Shown: positions 1-12,206 of the stretch, one piece after another
Numbering within the stretch: the stretch's first letter is position 1
Layout: every line of letters starts with the position of its first letter
Assembly (NCBI RefSeq): GCF_039908645.1
Contig: NZ_CP150917.1
Location: 5,901,001-5,965,000 of the forward strand
DNA length: 64,000 bases
DNA from: Pseudomonas helvetica
GTDB taxonomy: Bacteria; Pseudomonadota; Gammaproteobacteria; Pseudomonadales; Pseudomonadaceae
Direction of reading: 5' to 3'
Program-made: the position numbers and the translations under genes
The notes under the pieces: generated by a model
Database searches by the model: none
The model's input: the letters and a program-made list of their open reading frames with translations, nothing else
What the model was told of the DNA's origin: nothing

Positions 1-1
1 C

Positions 2-694
2 AAGTCGCAAGTGACCTGCCGCTACGAAAACGGCAAGGTTGTCGGTATCGACGCCGTTGTACTGTCGACCCAGCACAACCCGGAAGTATCCTACAAAGAC
101 CTGCGCGAAGGCGTGATGGAACTGATCGTCAAGCACGTGCTGCCTGCCGAGCTGCTGTCCAAGGACACCCAGTTCCACATCAACCCGACTGGCCAGTTCA
201 TTATCGGTGGCCCGGTGGGCGACTGCGGCCTGACCGGTCGCAAGATCATCGTTGACAGCTACGGCGGCATGGCCCGTCACGGCGGCGGCGCGTTCTCCGG
301 TAAAGATCCATCGAAGGTTGACCGTTCGGCTGCCTACGCCGGTCGTTATGTGGCCAAGAACATCGTGGCTGCCGGCCTGGCCGAGCGTTGCGAGATTCAG
401 GTTTCCTACGCCATCGGCGTCGCTCAACCGACTTCGATTTCGTTGAACACCTTCGGCACCGGCAAGATCAGCGACGACAAGATCGTCAAACTGGTCCGCG
501 AAGTGTTCGACCTGCGTCCATACGCAATCACCACCATGCTCGACCTGCTGCACCCGATGTACCAGGACACCGCTGCGTACGGCCACTTCGGTCGCACCCC
601 GGAAATCAAAACCGTGGGCGACGATACGTTCACCACGTTCACCTGGGAAAAAACCGACCGCGCCGACGCCCTGCGCGCTGCTGCCGGCCTGTAA
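2..694 (+). CDS. metK: S-adenosylmethionine synthetase, C-terminal part (5' end outside window)
   Basis: Makes S-adenosylmethionine from methionine and ATP in the cytoplasm. The reading frame is already open at base 2 and gives 230 residues, about the last 60% of the usual 380-400 residue enzyme. The family signature [14 protein letters not shown] is visible about 100 residues into the fragment, preceded by [11 protein letters not shown], and the usual C-terminal region follows. The first in-frame ATG-like codon (GTG at 11) is internal, so the true start lies upstream of the window. A strong terminator follows 17 bases after the stop. With ahcY and metF at 8.5-11 kb it belongs to the activated-methyl cycle. 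Confidence 0.97.
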   Translation, partial: KSQVTCRYENGKVVGIDAVVLSTQHNPEVSYKDLREGVMELIVKHVLPAELLSKDTQFHINPTGQFIIGGPVGDCGLTGRKIIVDSYGGMARHGGGAFSGKDPSKVDRSAAYAGRYVAKNIVAAGLAERCEIQVSYAIGVAQPTSISLNTFGTGKISDDKIVKLVREVFDLRPYAITTMLDLLHPMYQDTAAYGHFGRTPEIKTVGDDTFTTFTWEKTDRADALRAAAGL

Positions 695-711
695 GACTTT
701 CCTGGCTGCAC

Positions 712-747
712 AAAAAGCCCCGCACGGTTCGCCGTGCGGGGCTTTTT
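712..747 (+). terminator. Rho-independent terminator after metK
   Basis: A perfect GC-rich hairpin (GCCCCGCACGG, loop TTC, complement) is flanked by an A run on the left and a T run on the right. It can therefore act in both directions, but the only gene ending here is metK. Confidence 0.93.
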
Positions 748-780
748 CATGGGCGCTGGTCCGGTCTGGACACACCCTGA

Positions 781-2541
<1,761 letters not shown>

Positions 2542-2637
2542 CTATGCAGAGAGCCGGCAGTTTTGAACCCAATGAGTATCGATGCGCTCCAACAGCCCAT
2601 CTGCTGCCGACCTGATGATTTTTTAAACGGAGCCTTT

Positions 2638-3033
2638 ATGAAATTTCTTTCACCGCTCGCCATGCTGGTCCTTTGTGGCGTCATGGTGACACCGCTGATG
2701 GCTGCCGAAGAAACTCCGCAACTCACTGGTTGTGCCGCCAAGCGCCAGTCCATCAGCAACCAGATCGAACAGGCCAGGGCACACGGCAATGCCGGACAAC
2801 AGTCTGGCCTGGAAAAAGCCCTGAGCGAAGCCACCGAGCACTGCAACGACGCCGCCTTGAAGAAAGAGCGCGAGAACAAGGTGCTCGACGCCAAGCACGA
2901 AGTCAGCCGCCGTCAGGCCGACCTCGACAAGGCGATGAAACAGGGCGACGCCGAGAAGATCAACAAACGCAAAGACAAACTCGCCGAGTCCCGTAAGGAA
3001 TTGCAGCGAGCGCTGGATGAGCTGGATAAGTAA
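2638..3033 (+). CDS. DUF1090 family periplasmic protein
   Basis: A 131-residue secreted protein of the DUF1090 (YqjC-like) family; its molecular role is not known. The start at 2638 is chosen because it gives a clean signal peptide (MKFLSPLAMLVLCGVMVTPLMAA) after an AACGGAG ribosome site; the longer frame from 2563 adds a non-signal-like extension. The mature part begins with TGCAAKRQSISNQIEQA, typical of the family, and continues as a highly charged coiled-coil helix to the end. In enterobacteria a relative sits in the yqjCDE group, but here it stands alone behind ligB. Confidence 0.85.
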   Translation: MKFLSPLAMLVLCGVMVTPLMAAEETPQLTGCAAKRQSISNQIEQARAHGNAGQQSGLEKALSEATEHCNDAALKKERENKVLDAKHEVSRRQADLDKAMKQGDAEKINKRKDKLAESRKELQRALDELDK

Positions 3034-3061
3034 ATTCGAGATCGATGAGTGCAGCAGCTTT

Positions 3062-3194
3062 TGTGGCGAGGGAGCTTGCTCCCGCTCGGACGCGTAGCGT
3101 TCGCAGTCCGGCTATCGCGATTTCCCGGGATAATCGCGATAGCCGATGTTGGGGCGGCTTCGCCACCCAGCGGGAGCAAGCTCCCTCGCCACAG
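3062..3194. repeat. REPIN, GTGGCGAGGGAGCTTGCTCCC type
   Basis: Two REP units in inverted orientation. The left one starts tgtggcgagggagcttgctc and the right one ends gagcaagctccctcgccaca, separated by about 75 bases that are themselves partly symmetric (GCGATAGCC-like segments near 3112 and 3139). It lies between two convergent genes. The same type recurs at 7696, 18085 and 35757. Confidence 0.9.
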
Positions 3195-3215
3195 AGTTAT
3201 CAGTTGAACCTGAAA

Positions 3216-3665
3216 TCAGTGATCACGAAACTGTTTATGGCACGCACTACAGGCGTCTTCGACTTTCTGCACGGCCGGGCCCAGGTTACTGGCCTTGTAC
3301 GGCTGAACCTGGCTGGCGATCACCAATTCACCGGTGGCGGCCTCAAGCGTGCGGGCCATTTCCTGGAAACGTGCCTGCTGCTGCCAGACATCGTCTTTGG
3401 CGCTGGTTTTGCCGTCCTCACGAACCTGTGGGAAATGCTTCCACGGCTCATGGGACAAGGCGTCGAGCTTGACTGCGCCGGCGGTAAAACGCGGGCCATC
3501 GAACGGGATACGTCCCCGCAACATGCCGCCCAGGTCTTCGCCAGTCTTGAGCATTTGCTTGAAAATCGCCTTGCGCTGACCCAGCGGCGAGTTCGGATCG
3601 ACACCGCCACAGGCGGACAGCGTCAGGCAGGCCAGCAATACAACAGAAAGTCTTTTAAGAGTCAT
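3216..3665 (-). CDS. Cytochrome c' family lipoprotein
   Basis: A 149-residue exported haem protein. The N-terminus is a lipoprotein signal (LLACLTLSAC, cysteine near residue 19), so it is probably anchored to a membrane on the periplasmic side. The single haem site CSACH is close to the C-terminus, as in cytochrome c' four-helix bundles (KVEDACSACHKQFR). These proteins bind gases such as NO or act in electron transfer; which applies here cannot be told. The gene is single, divergent from mltA with 128 bases between the starts, and convergent with the DUF1090 gene across a REPIN. Confidence 0.85.
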   Translation of the reverse strand: MTLKRLSVVLLACLTLSACGGVDPNSPLGQRKAIFKQMLKTGEDLGGMLRGRIPFDGPRFTAGAVKLDALSHEPWKHFPQVREDGKTSAKDDVWQQQARFQEMARTLEAATGELVIASQVQPYKASNLGPAVQKVEDACSACHKQFRDH

Positions 3666-3793
3666 GGTGGCTTCAGGTCACGGGAAACGGCGGCCAGTAT
3701 CCTCGCGTCGTCGGCAAAGACCAATAGCCCTATTAACAATAAGGGTTGCCTGAACGCTGGAAGCGCTCGGGCAACCTGCACAGGAAATACCGC

Positions 3794-4966
3794 ATGAACA
3801 GCCGTTTCAAGGCCTGGCGCAACACTCTGCTCTGGACCGTACCGATGGTCGCCCTGCTCGCCGGTTGCAACAGTGGCGACACCGCAAAACCACAAACCCA
3901 CGCCATCGCCACCTATTCCAGCGCGACGTGGGAAGCTTTGCCGGCGGTATCTGATAATGACTTGCTGGCCGGCTTCGGTTCCTGGCGCAGCGCCTGTACC
4001 CGCCTGAAATCCGACCCGGTCTGGGGCGCGACCTGCGCAGCGGCAGCCAATGTGCCGCAAACCGCAGACGCCATCCGCGGCTTTCTCAAGGAACAGCTGG
4101 CGGTCTACGGCCTGCGCTCCTCCAGCGGCAATGCGAATGGCTTGATCACCGGCTATTACGAGCCGGTCTATCCGGGCAGCCTGACGCAGAACCCGGTGGC
4201 CAATGTGCCGGTTTACGGTGTACCGGACGACATGATCATCGTCTCGCTCGAGAGCATTTACCCCGAACTCAAAGGCAAGCGCCTGCGCGGTCGCCTTGAA
4301 GGCCGGGTGCTCAAGCCTTACGACGATGCCGCCGCCATTGAAACCAAAGGGGTCAAGGCGCCTGTGCTGGCGTGGCTGACCGATCCGATGGACCTGCAGT
4401 TTCTACAAATCCAGGGCTCGGGCCGCATTCAGCTGGAAGATGGCCGCCAACTGCGCATCGGTTATGCCGACCAGAACGGTCACCCGTACCGCCCAATTGG
4501 CCGCTGGCTGGTGGATCAGGGCGAACTGAAGAAGGAAGACGTGACCATGGGCGCCATCAGTGCCTGGGCCAAGGCCCACCCGACGCGCATTCCTGAACTG
4601 CTCGGCAGTAACCCGAGCTACGTGTTCTTCAGCCGCAATCCTGACAGCAACGAAGGCCCGCGCGGCTCGTTGAACGTGCCACTGACCTCGGGTTACAGCG
4701 TGGCGGTGGATCGCAAGGTGATTCCACTGGGCAGTCTGCTCTGGTTATCCACTACCCGCCCTGATGGCAGCGCACTGGTGCGCCCCGTCGCCGCACAGGA
4801 CACCGGTGGCGCGATCACCGGCGAAGTTCGCGCCGACCTGTTCTGGGGCACCGGCGATGCCGCCGGGCAACTGGCCGGCGACATGAAACAGCAAGGGCAA
4901 ATCTGGATGCTCTGGCCAAAAGGCGCGGCACTACCGCAACTGCCGCAGGTGACCGACACAAAGTAA
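3794..4966 (+). CDS. mltA: Membrane-bound lytic murein transglycosylase A
   Basis: Cleaves the MurNAc-GlcNAc bond of peptidoglycan, forming 1,6-anhydro ends; an outer-membrane lipoprotein. The start at 3794 gives a lipoprotein signal with lipobox LLAGC (cysteine near residue 24); the longer frame from 3746 would bury the signal. The MltA domain follows (GLITGYYEP, LQIQGSGRI) and the C-terminal 3D domain with the catalytic aspartate region AAQDTGGAI and the DLFWGTG motif. At 390 residues the length is normal. It is a single gene divergent from the cytochrome c' gene. Confidence 0.94.
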   Translation: MNSRFKAWRNTLLWTVPMVALLAGCNSGDTAKPQTHAIATYSSATWEALPAVSDNDLLAGFGSWRSACTRLKSDPVWGATCAAAANVPQTADAIRGFLKEQLAVYGLRSSSGNANGLITGYYEPVYPGSLTQNPVANVPVYGVPDDMIIVSLESIYPELKGKRLRGRLEGRVLKPYDDAAAIETKGVKAPVLAWLTDPMDLQFLQIQGSGRIQLEDGRQLRIGYADQNGHPYRPIGRWLVDQGELKKEDVTMGAISAWAKAHPTRIPELLGSNPSYVFFSRNPDSNEGPRGSLNVPLTSGYSVAVDRKVIPLGSLLWLSTTRPDGSALVRPVAAQDTGGAITGEVRADLFWGTGDAAGQLAGDMKQQGQIWMLWPKGAALPQLPQVTDTK

Positions 4967-5040
4967 GTCGCACCCAATACGCTGTTGACTCCTGTAGCAG
5001 CTGGCGAAGCCTGCTGCTACAAAAACGGTTCCGCATCGCG

Positions 5041-5424
5041 TCAGATCGACACAAAAAAGAAGGCGGCAATCAATCCCATGCCGACAAACCACACCAGCGA
5101 ACGCAGGATCGCCCAGTCTGCCAGGTAGCAGATGATGTAAAGCAGGCGGCTGGTGATGAACAGCACCGACAGCACGTTGATCGTCACCAGTTCGGCATTG
5201 CCGACCAGGTGCGCGACGATGACCGCGGCGGCAAACGCCGGGGTGACTTCAAAGCTGTTCAACTGGGCCCAGTGGGCACGCTTGGCGAACCCTTCGAGGG
5301 ACTCAAGAAAATCTCGCGGATCATGATTATCCCGAAGCCCGAACTTGCCGCCGATCTTGGCAATGGCGGTGCAAACGTACGGCAAGAAAATCGCGATCAA
5401 TACACACCACAGGGCAACGTTCAT
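5041..5424 (-). CDS. MAPEG family membrane protein
   Basis: A 127-residue protein with about four membrane helices, matching the MAPEG family (microsomal glutathione transferase-like). Family-like features are the first helix MNVALWCVLIAIFLPYVCT, the polar stretch LRDNHDPRDF, and the EVTPAFAAAVI and RLLYIICYL segments. Bacterial members are largely uncharacterised. The ATG at 5424 is preceded by an AAAAAGGAATC ribosome site; the longer frame has no signal-like or family-like sequence. It follows the EamA transporter gene on the same strand with 35 bases between, so the two may be cotranscribed. Confidence 0.85.
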   Translation of the reverse strand: MNVALWCVLIAIFLPYVCTAIAKIGGKFGLRDNHDPRDFLESLEGFAKRAHWAQLNSFEVTPAFAAAVIVAHLVGNAELVTINVLSVLFITSRLLYIICYLADWAILRSLVWFVGMGLIAAFFFVSI

Positions 5425-5459
5425 TGCAGATTCCTTTTTAGAGTTTCGTAAACACTCGC

Positions 5460-6293
5460 TCAGAACTTCATCACGAGCATGCCGGCCAGTACCAGCCCAC
5501 AAGCCAAGAGCCTGGGCCGGCCGAAAGGTTCCTTGAGGTAACGCATGCCGAACAGCACCACCAGAATCACACTGATCTCGCGCAGTGCCGCCGCTTCGGC
5601 GATCGACCCCAACTGCATGGCCCAGAGCACCAAAGCGTAGCTGAACAACACGCAGAACCCGACACCCAAGCCCAGTCGCCACTGCTCACGCCAGAACAGC
5701 ATAAAAGCCGGACGCTTGCGCACCAGTGCCAACAGCGGAAACGGCCAGGCACTGAGCAGCGTCACCCAGACCAGGTAATCGAGCGGGTGCGACCAGCGCC
5801 GCAACGCCTGCCCATCGATAAAGGTGTAGCCGCCAATGCACAAGCCGATCAGCACCACTACCGGCAACATCGACCACGGCAAACGCTCCCCGCCACCGCC
5901 CTGCCAAAGCAGGCACAGCATGCCGAACGGGATCAGCAAAATGCCGAGGATCTGCTGGGTCGTCAGCACTTCGCCAGCAAAGATCAGTGTCAACGCCAAG
6001 ACCACCAACGGCGACAAACCGCGCATCAGCGGATAGACCAGCCCAAGATCGCCGACCCGATAGGCCTGGATCAGCAGATACCGATAGAGCAACTCGAAGG
6101 CGGCCGAAGCGAGTATCCACGGCCAGATATCCATCGGTGGCAGCGCGACGAAACCCAGCATCAGCGCGACAAACAGCATCGCGACACTGTCCATGCAGGC
6201 CACGACCAATAACCGCTCAGCACTGAACTTGATCAGGGTATTCCAGGCTGCGTGCAACAACGCCGCCACCAACACCAGAATCGTCGCAAGCAC
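5460..6293 (-). CDS. EamA/DMT family transporter
   Basis: A 277-residue inner-membrane protein with about ten hydrophobic helices arranged as two EamA halves, typical of drug/metabolite transporters. Visible are AAWNTLIKFSAE in helix 1 and, near the C-terminus, FGMRYLKEPFGRPRLLACGLVLAGM, the usual end of the second half. The substrate cannot be inferred. It lies upstream of the MAPEG gene on the same strand and is divergent from the MFS gene at 6492. Confidence 0.88.
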   Translation of the reverse strand: MLATILVLVAALLHAAWNTLIKFSAERLLVVACMDSVAMLFVALMLGFVALPPMDIWPWILASAAFELLYRYLLIQAYRVGDLGLVYPLMRGLSPLVVLALTLIFAGEVLTTQQILGILLIPFGMLCLLWQGGGGERLPWSMLPVVVLIGLCIGGYTFIDGQALRRWSHPLDYLVWVTLLSAWPFPLLALVRKRPAFMLFWREQWRLGLGVGFCVLFSYALVLWAMQLGSIAEAAALREISVILVVLFGMRYLKEPFGRPRLLACGLVLAGMLVMKF

Positions 6294-6491
6294 CCTGCTC
6301 TCCTTGTCCGCATCAACCGAATTGATTCGCCATATGTCAGCAGCTGTTTATACTGCAACCGACCACGCCGCACTCAGTTGCGCACATACTTATTCCAATA
6401 AATTTCTGCTGCTACCCGATTCTCACGGAACCGGGGGCTCGCATGCGTATGCCTGATCAGAGCGTCAAGACTACCGACAGAGACCTTGCGC

Positions 6492-7661
6492 ATGCCACTC
6501 GCCTTGCTTGCACTGGCTGTTGCCGCCTTCGGCATCGGCACCACTGAATTCGTCATCATGGGCTTGCTGCCCGATGTCGCCCGCGACCTTGCCGTAAGCA
6601 TTCCCGAGGCCGGCCTGCTGATTACCGGCTACGCCCTGGGCGTGGTGTTCGGCGCGCCGATCCTCGCGGTCGGGACGGCCAACATGCCACGCAAAGCCAC
6701 GCTGCTGGGCATGACGCTGATGTTCATCCTTGGCAACATGCTCTGCGCACTCGCCCCGAACTACGCCACATTGATGGCCGCACGGGTGATTACTGCGTTG
6801 TGCCACGGTGCATTCTTCGGCATCGGTTCAGTGGTCGCTGCAGGTTTAGTGGCACCGAACAAACGCGCCCAGGCAATTGCGATGATGTTCACCGGCCTGA
6901 CCCTCGCCAACGTACTCGGCGTACCGCTGGGCACCGCGCTCGGGCAATACGCCGGCTGGCGCTCGACCTTCTGGGCGGTGTCGGTGATCGGCGTGATCGC
7001 GGCCATCGCCCAGTGGGTCTGGTTGCCGAAAGAGATCGCCATGGACAAAGCCAACCTGGCCAGCGAATTCAAGGTACTGGGCAAAACCAATGTGCTGCTG
7101 GCGTTGGGCATGAGCGTGCTGGCGTCGACCAGCCTGTTCAGTGTCTTCACCTACATCGCACCGATCCTGCAGGACATCACCGGCGTCAGCCCGCACGGCG
7201 TAACCATCATGCTGTTGTTGTTCGGTGTGGGCTTGACCGCTGGCAGCATGCTCGGCGGACGCTTGGCCGACAGCCGTTTGCTGCCGTCATTAGTCGGCAT
7301 GGCCCTCGCGGTCGTGCTGGTGCTGGCCGCGTTCAGCCAGACCAGCCACTCGGTGATCCCGGCCGCCATCACCCTGGTACTGTGGGGTGTGTTCGCCTTC
7401 GCACTGTGCCCGATCCTGCAACTGCTGATCATCGACCAGGCTCATGAGGCGCCGAACCTGGGTTCGACGCTAAACCAGAGCGCCTTCAACCTGGGCAATG
7501 CCGCCGGAGCGTGGATCGGCGGACTGGTCGTCGCCAGCGGCGCCAACCTTGCAGACCTGCCATGGACCGGTGCACTGGTCAGCGGCTTGACCGTGCTGAC
7601 GGCGCTGTTCTTTATCTACCTGCAACGCCGCGAAGCGGCAACGGCCAACGTCCCCGGCTGA
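6492..7661 (+). CDS. MFS transporter (DHA1-type, AraJ/YdhP-like)
   Basis: An inner-membrane antiporter of about 389 residues with twelve predicted helices. The start of helix 1, AFGIGTTEFVIMGLLPDVA, is the hallmark of the AraJ/YdhP/chloramphenicol-efflux branch of the major facilitator superfamily; APNKRAQAIAMMFTG and LGGRLADSR are the intracellular-loop motifs. Substrates of this branch are sugars or drugs, and this one is unknown. The start is uncertain: ATG at 6492, with an in-frame TTG at 6486 and no strong ribosome site near either. Monocistronic; ends just before a REPIN. Confidence 0.88.
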   Translation: MPLALLALAVAAFGIGTTEFVIMGLLPDVARDLAVSIPEAGLLITGYALGVVFGAPILAVGTANMPRKATLLGMTLMFILGNMLCALAPNYATLMAARVITALCHGAFFGIGSVVAAGLVAPNKRAQAIAMMFTGLTLANVLGVPLGTALGQYAGWRSTFWAVSVIGVIAAIAQWVWLPKEIAMDKANLASEFKVLGKTNVLLALGMSVLASTSLFSVFTYIAPILQDITGVSPHGVTIMLLLFGVGLTAGSMLGGRLADSRLLPSLVGMALAVVLVLAAFSQTSHSVIPAAITLVLWGVFAFALCPILQLLIIDQAHEAPNLGSTLNQSAFNLGNAAGAWIGGLVVASGANLADLPWTGALVSGLTVLTALFFIYLQRREAATANVPG

Positions 7662-7695
7662 GCTTTAGATAATCTGTGCAACGATACAAAACCCT

Positions 7696-7828
7696 TGTGG
7701 CGAGGGAGCTTGCTCCCGCTGGGGCGCGCAGCGGCCCTAAATCCTGCAATCGAGTTTTGTCAGACACAACGCATTAATCGATCTGCGACCGCTTCGCGGC
7801 CGAGCGGGAGCAAGCTCCCTCGCCACAG
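7696..7828. repeat. REPIN, GTGGCGAGGGAGCTTGCTCCC type
   Basis: Inverted pair of REP units (tgtggcgagggagcttgctc on the left, its complement ending in cgccacag on the right) around about 85 unrelated bases. It lies between the convergent MFS and thioesterase genes and its right edge is only 9 bases from the thioesterase stop. Confidence 0.9.
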
Positions 7829-7837
7829 GGGCCGCGG

Positions 7838-8242
7838 TCATTCGACGGCGGGGTCATCCTGGAACTGGTCCTTGACGTACTTGATCTCGGTCCGGCCATG
7901 GGGCGTAGGCAAGCCGTCTTCGCCCAGGTTGACGAAGACCATCTTCTCGACCGTCAGGATGCTTTTGCGGGTGATCTTGTTGCGCACTTCGCACGTCAGG
8001 GTGATCGAGGTACGACCGAATTCGGTAGCGGTGATACCCAGTTCGATGATGTCGCCCTGGCGCGAGGCGCTGACGAAGTTGATTTCGGAAATGTACTTGG
8101 TGACCACGCGCTGATTGCCCAGCTGGACGATTGCGTAAATGGCGGCCTCTTCGTCGATCCAGCGCAGCAGGCTACCGCCGAACAGCGTGCCGTTGGGGTT
8201 AAGGTCTTCGGGTTTTACCCATTTGCGGGTGTGGAAATTCAT
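7838..8242 (-). CDS. Acyl-CoA thioesterase (YciA-like hotdog fold)
   Basis: Hydrolyses acyl-CoA thioesters; a 134-residue single hotdog domain of the YciA/BACH type. Family features are NPNGTLFGGSLLRWIDEEAA near residues 16-35, with the catalytic aspartate in WIDE, and the QGDIIELGI strand. The start ATG at 8242 follows a GGAGCG ribosome site. The gene stands alone, divergent from the ahcY promoter region. Confidence 0.88.
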   Translation of the reverse strand: MNFHTRKWVKPEDLNPNGTLFGGSLLRWIDEEAAIYAIVQLGNQRVVTKYISEINFVSASRQGDIIELGITATEFGRTSITLTCEVRNKITRKSILTVEKMVFVNLGEDGLPTPHGRTEIKYVKDQFQDDPAVE

Positions 8243-8361
8243 GCTCGCTCCTGACCGTCTTGCCGATTGATGCCGGCATCATGGCAGACCATGCAGTCAT
8301 GCTCCATGAGGCTTCGACTATGGTCGCCATTAACGATCTTCATCTGGCCGACAGAAACCCT

Positions 8362-8389
8362 TTGGAAGTCTGGCCCAGACGGCTATAAT
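8362..8389 (+). promoter_or_regulatory. Sigma70-type promoter of ahcY
   Basis: TTGGAA at 8362-8367, a 16-base spacer, then a perfect TATAAT at 8384-8389. Transcription would start near 8396, about 45 bases before the SAH riboswitch. The rest of the 8243-8361 gap shows no other feature. Confidence 0.7.
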
Positions 8390-8441
8390 CGCCCCCGTTT
8401 CAAAACGGTCATCTTCGATTGATACCGTTTTCCCGCCACCT

Positions 8442-9974
<1,533 letters not shown>

Positions 9975-9998
9975 TCGGTCCTGCTGCCTGCTCTCCCT

Positions 9999-10088
9999 GT
10001 GAGAGCGGGCTTGCTCGCGAAGGCGATTCATCATTCAACATTGATGTTGACTGACCCACCGCTTTCGCGAGCAAGCCCGCTCCCACAC
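9999..10088. repeat. REPIN, GAGCGGGCTTGCTCGCGA type
   Basis: Inverted pair of REP units: tgtgagagcgggcttgctcg on the left and cgagcaagcccgctcccaca on the right. It lies in the ahcY-metF gap. The right arm contains AAGCCCG-CT-CCCACA (10073-10087), the same arrangement as the site into which the IS110 element at 51 kb is inserted. Confidence 0.9.
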
Positions 10089-10134
10089 GGGATGTGCAAG
10101 CCCTACAGGCTTACGCGTTTGCAAGGGTATTCCT

Positions 10135-10980
10135 ATGTCCCAAGACCGCCGCTACAGCTTCGAGTTCTTCCCGACCAAGACCGACGCTGGGCATGAAAAG
10201 CTCATCGCCACTGCCCGTCAGCTGGCCACGTACAACCCCGATTTCTTCTCCTGCACCTATGGCGCTGGTGGTTCGACTCGTGATCGCACCCTCAATACCG
10301 TGTTGCAGCTCGAAAGCGAAGTCAAAGTCCCTGCCGCACCGCATTTGTCTTGCGTTGGCGATAGCAAGGCTGACTTGCGCGGCCTGCTGGCTCAATACAA
10401 GGCGGCCGGTATCAAGCGGATCGTTGCCTTGCGCGGTGACCTGCCTTCAGGCATGGGCATGGCCAGCGGCGAATTGCGCCATGCCAATGACCTGGTGAGC
10501 TTCATTCGTGAAGAGACCGGCGATCACTTCCACATCGAAGTCGCCGCTTACCCGGAAATGCACCCGCAAGCACGCAACTTCGAAGACGATCTCACCAATT
10601 TCGTGCGCAAGGCCAACGCCGGCGCCAACAGTGCGATCACCCAGTACTTCTTCAACGCCGACAGCTACTTCTACTTCGTCGAGCGTGTACAGGCGATGGG
10701 CGTGAACATCCCGGTTGTTCCGGGCATCATGCCGATCACCAACTACAGCAAGCTGGCACGCTTCTCCGACGCCTGCGGTGCGGAAATCCCGCGCTGGATC
10801 CGCAAACAGCTGGAAGCCTACGGTGACGACACCCAAAGCATTCAGGGTTTCGGCGAGCAGGTGATCACCGAAATGTGTGAACGTTTGTTGCAAGGCGGCG
10901 CACCAGGGCTGCATTTCTATACCCTGAACCAGGCCGAACCTAGCCTGGCCGTCTGGAACAATCTGAAACTGCCACGCTGA
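10135..10980 (+). CDS. metF: 5,10-methylenetetrahydrofolate reductase
   Basis: FAD-dependent reduction of methylene-THF to methyl-THF, the methyl donor for methionine synthesis. 281 residues, usual bacterial length. The N-terminus YSFEFFPTKTD holds the catalytic glutamate; TYGAGGSTRD and the LRGDLP loop are family motifs, as is PGIMPITNYSKL. Its ATG follows AAGGGTATTCCT. It is placed behind ahcY, so the two may share the riboswitch-controlled transcript, and a terminator follows 23 bases after the stop. Confidence 0.96.
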   Translation: MSQDRRYSFEFFPTKTDAGHEKLIATARQLATYNPDFFSCTYGAGGSTRDRTLNTVLQLESEVKVPAAPHLSCVGDSKADLRGLLAQYKAAGIKRIVALRGDLPSGMGMASGELRHANDLVSFIREETGDHFHIEVAAYPEMHPQARNFEDDLTNFVRKANAGANSAITQYFFNADSYFYFVERVQAMGVNIPVVPGIMPITNYSKLARFSDACGAEIPRWIRKQLEAYGDDTQSIQGFGEQVITEMCERLLQGGAPGLHFYTLNQAEPSLAVWNNLKLPR

Positions 10981-11003
10981 AACAGGCGTAGCATTCAGAA
11001 CGA

Positions 11004-11033
11004 GGCCCTGGCGAAACCCAGGGCCTTTTTTTT
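11004..11033 (+). terminator. Rho-independent terminator after metF
   Basis: Hairpin GGCCCTGG / CCAGGGCC with loop CGAAAC, followed by a run of eight T. It closes the ahcY-metF unit. Confidence 0.9.
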
Positions 11034-11067
11034 CATTCTCCCAATTCGCCAGGGATGATCGCAGTAG

Positions 11068-12150
11068 ATGTCCACAATTACCCCAGCCACAAACCCTCAA
11101 CTGATTTATCTGGTTTATGGTGCCAACACCTACCACCAGGAAGCAGTGTTCAGTATCGCCAGTGCCTTGGCAGGGTTGCGCGAAACACCGGGCGAAAGCT
11201 TGGACATCCAGGTTTTCACCGACAACCCGGCGCCTTACCGCGACTTGCCGGTTCGGGTTCGAGAGCTGGATGAAAGCACCCGTCAGGCGTGGATCGCCCC
11301 GCATGGTTATCACTTTCGCGCCAAGCACGTGGTGATGCAGCAGGTGTTGCGCGAGTCCGAGCGTGCGCTGCTGATCGACACGGATACATTCTTCCACTGC
11401 TCACCGCTGGAACTGTTCCGTCGCGTCAAGCCGGGCACCCTGCTGTGCAATGCCTTTGGATTGCAATACGGCAGCAACAAAGAGGCGGGGCTGTATCGGA
11501 CACTGGCCGGCGTACTGCAGCAAAGACAGCTGGCAGATGACCAGATGCCGCTGCTGAACTCGGGAGTCATCGGCCTTGATCGCGTCGATGCCGGCGTTCT
11601 CGATCATTCGATCGCCTTGATGGATGAGCTGTACCCTCTGGCGCAAGGCGCCTATACCCTTGAAGAGTTCTGCCTGTCGGTAGCGGCCTACCGCACAACG
11701 CAGGTGCGCGAGTGTCCGGACCTGATCCATCATTACTGGAGCCGCAAGCAGCTGTTTCGCGCCAAGATCAATGCATGGCTGGACAAGCATGGTGCCGACC
11801 CGATCAGCACCTTCGCGCTGGATGAAACCCGCCTGGTGACCGCGACACTGCCGCGACCACCAACGCTCCAGCGTCTGGCCTATAAAATCGTGACCCTGGC
11901 GTTGCCCAGGCATCAGCGCCAGTTCATGCGTGAAATCCTCTACGGCTGCTACCAGCACACCAACCCGTTCGATCAGGCCTGCACGCCAGTCTGGTGGGAA
12001 AAGGCTCGTGACAACGTCGAGCGGCGCCTCGATAACCCCCTTGAAAACCATCAACTCGAACACTGGTTCAATCACCCGATGATTCGCCTGGTGCTGGGTG
12101 AACGCCGCAAGGCCATTTACTTGCACCTGGTTCAGACAAAGGGCGACTAG
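11068..12150 (+). CDS. Putative GT-A fold glycosyltransferase
   Basis: A 360-residue protein resembling nucleotide-diphospho-sugar transferases. The N-terminal part has a Rossmann-like start (LIYLVYGANTYHQEA), then LLIDTDTFF near residues 98-106, a DxD motif of the kind that binds a metal and a sugar nucleotide, and later LLNSGVIGL, which is the usual acceptor-side motif of GT-A enzymes. There is no signal peptide or membrane segment. Donor and acceptor are unknown. It is preceded by the metF terminator; the next gene starts 57 bases downstream on the same strand but is functionally unrelated as far as I can see. Confidence 0.6.
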   Translation: MSTITPATNPQLIYLVYGANTYHQEAVFSIASALAGLRETPGESLDIQVFTDNPAPYRDLPVRVRELDESTRQAWIAPHGYHFRAKHVVMQQVLRESERALLIDTDTFFHCSPLELFRRVKPGTLLCNAFGLQYGSNKEAGLYRTLAGVLQQRQLADDQMPLLNSGVIGLDRVDAGVLDHSIALMDELYPLAQGAYTLEEFCLSVAAYRTTQVRECPDLIHHYWSRKQLFRAKINAWLDKHGADPISTFALDETRLVTATLPRPPTLQRLAYKIVTLALPRHQRQFMREILYGCYQHTNPFDQACTPVWWEKARDNVERRLDNPLENHQLEHWFNHPMIRLVLGERRKAIYLHLVQTKGD

Positions 12151-12206
12151 CCCTCGGGCTAGACCGCCTCTAGCTATTTCACCGGCTCTCGTCGTAATCT
12201 CCAGCG

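Noticed and set aside
3062..3194. Repeated inverted REP units considered as a CRISPR array
   Set aside because: Units are palindromic, occur in pairs, and are spread over the whole window with no regularly spaced spacers and no cas genes.
3045..3797. Plus-strand open frame through the REPIN and opposite the cytochrome c' gene
   Set aside because: It runs through a REPIN and antisense to a gene with a signal peptide and haem motif; not credible as a gene.
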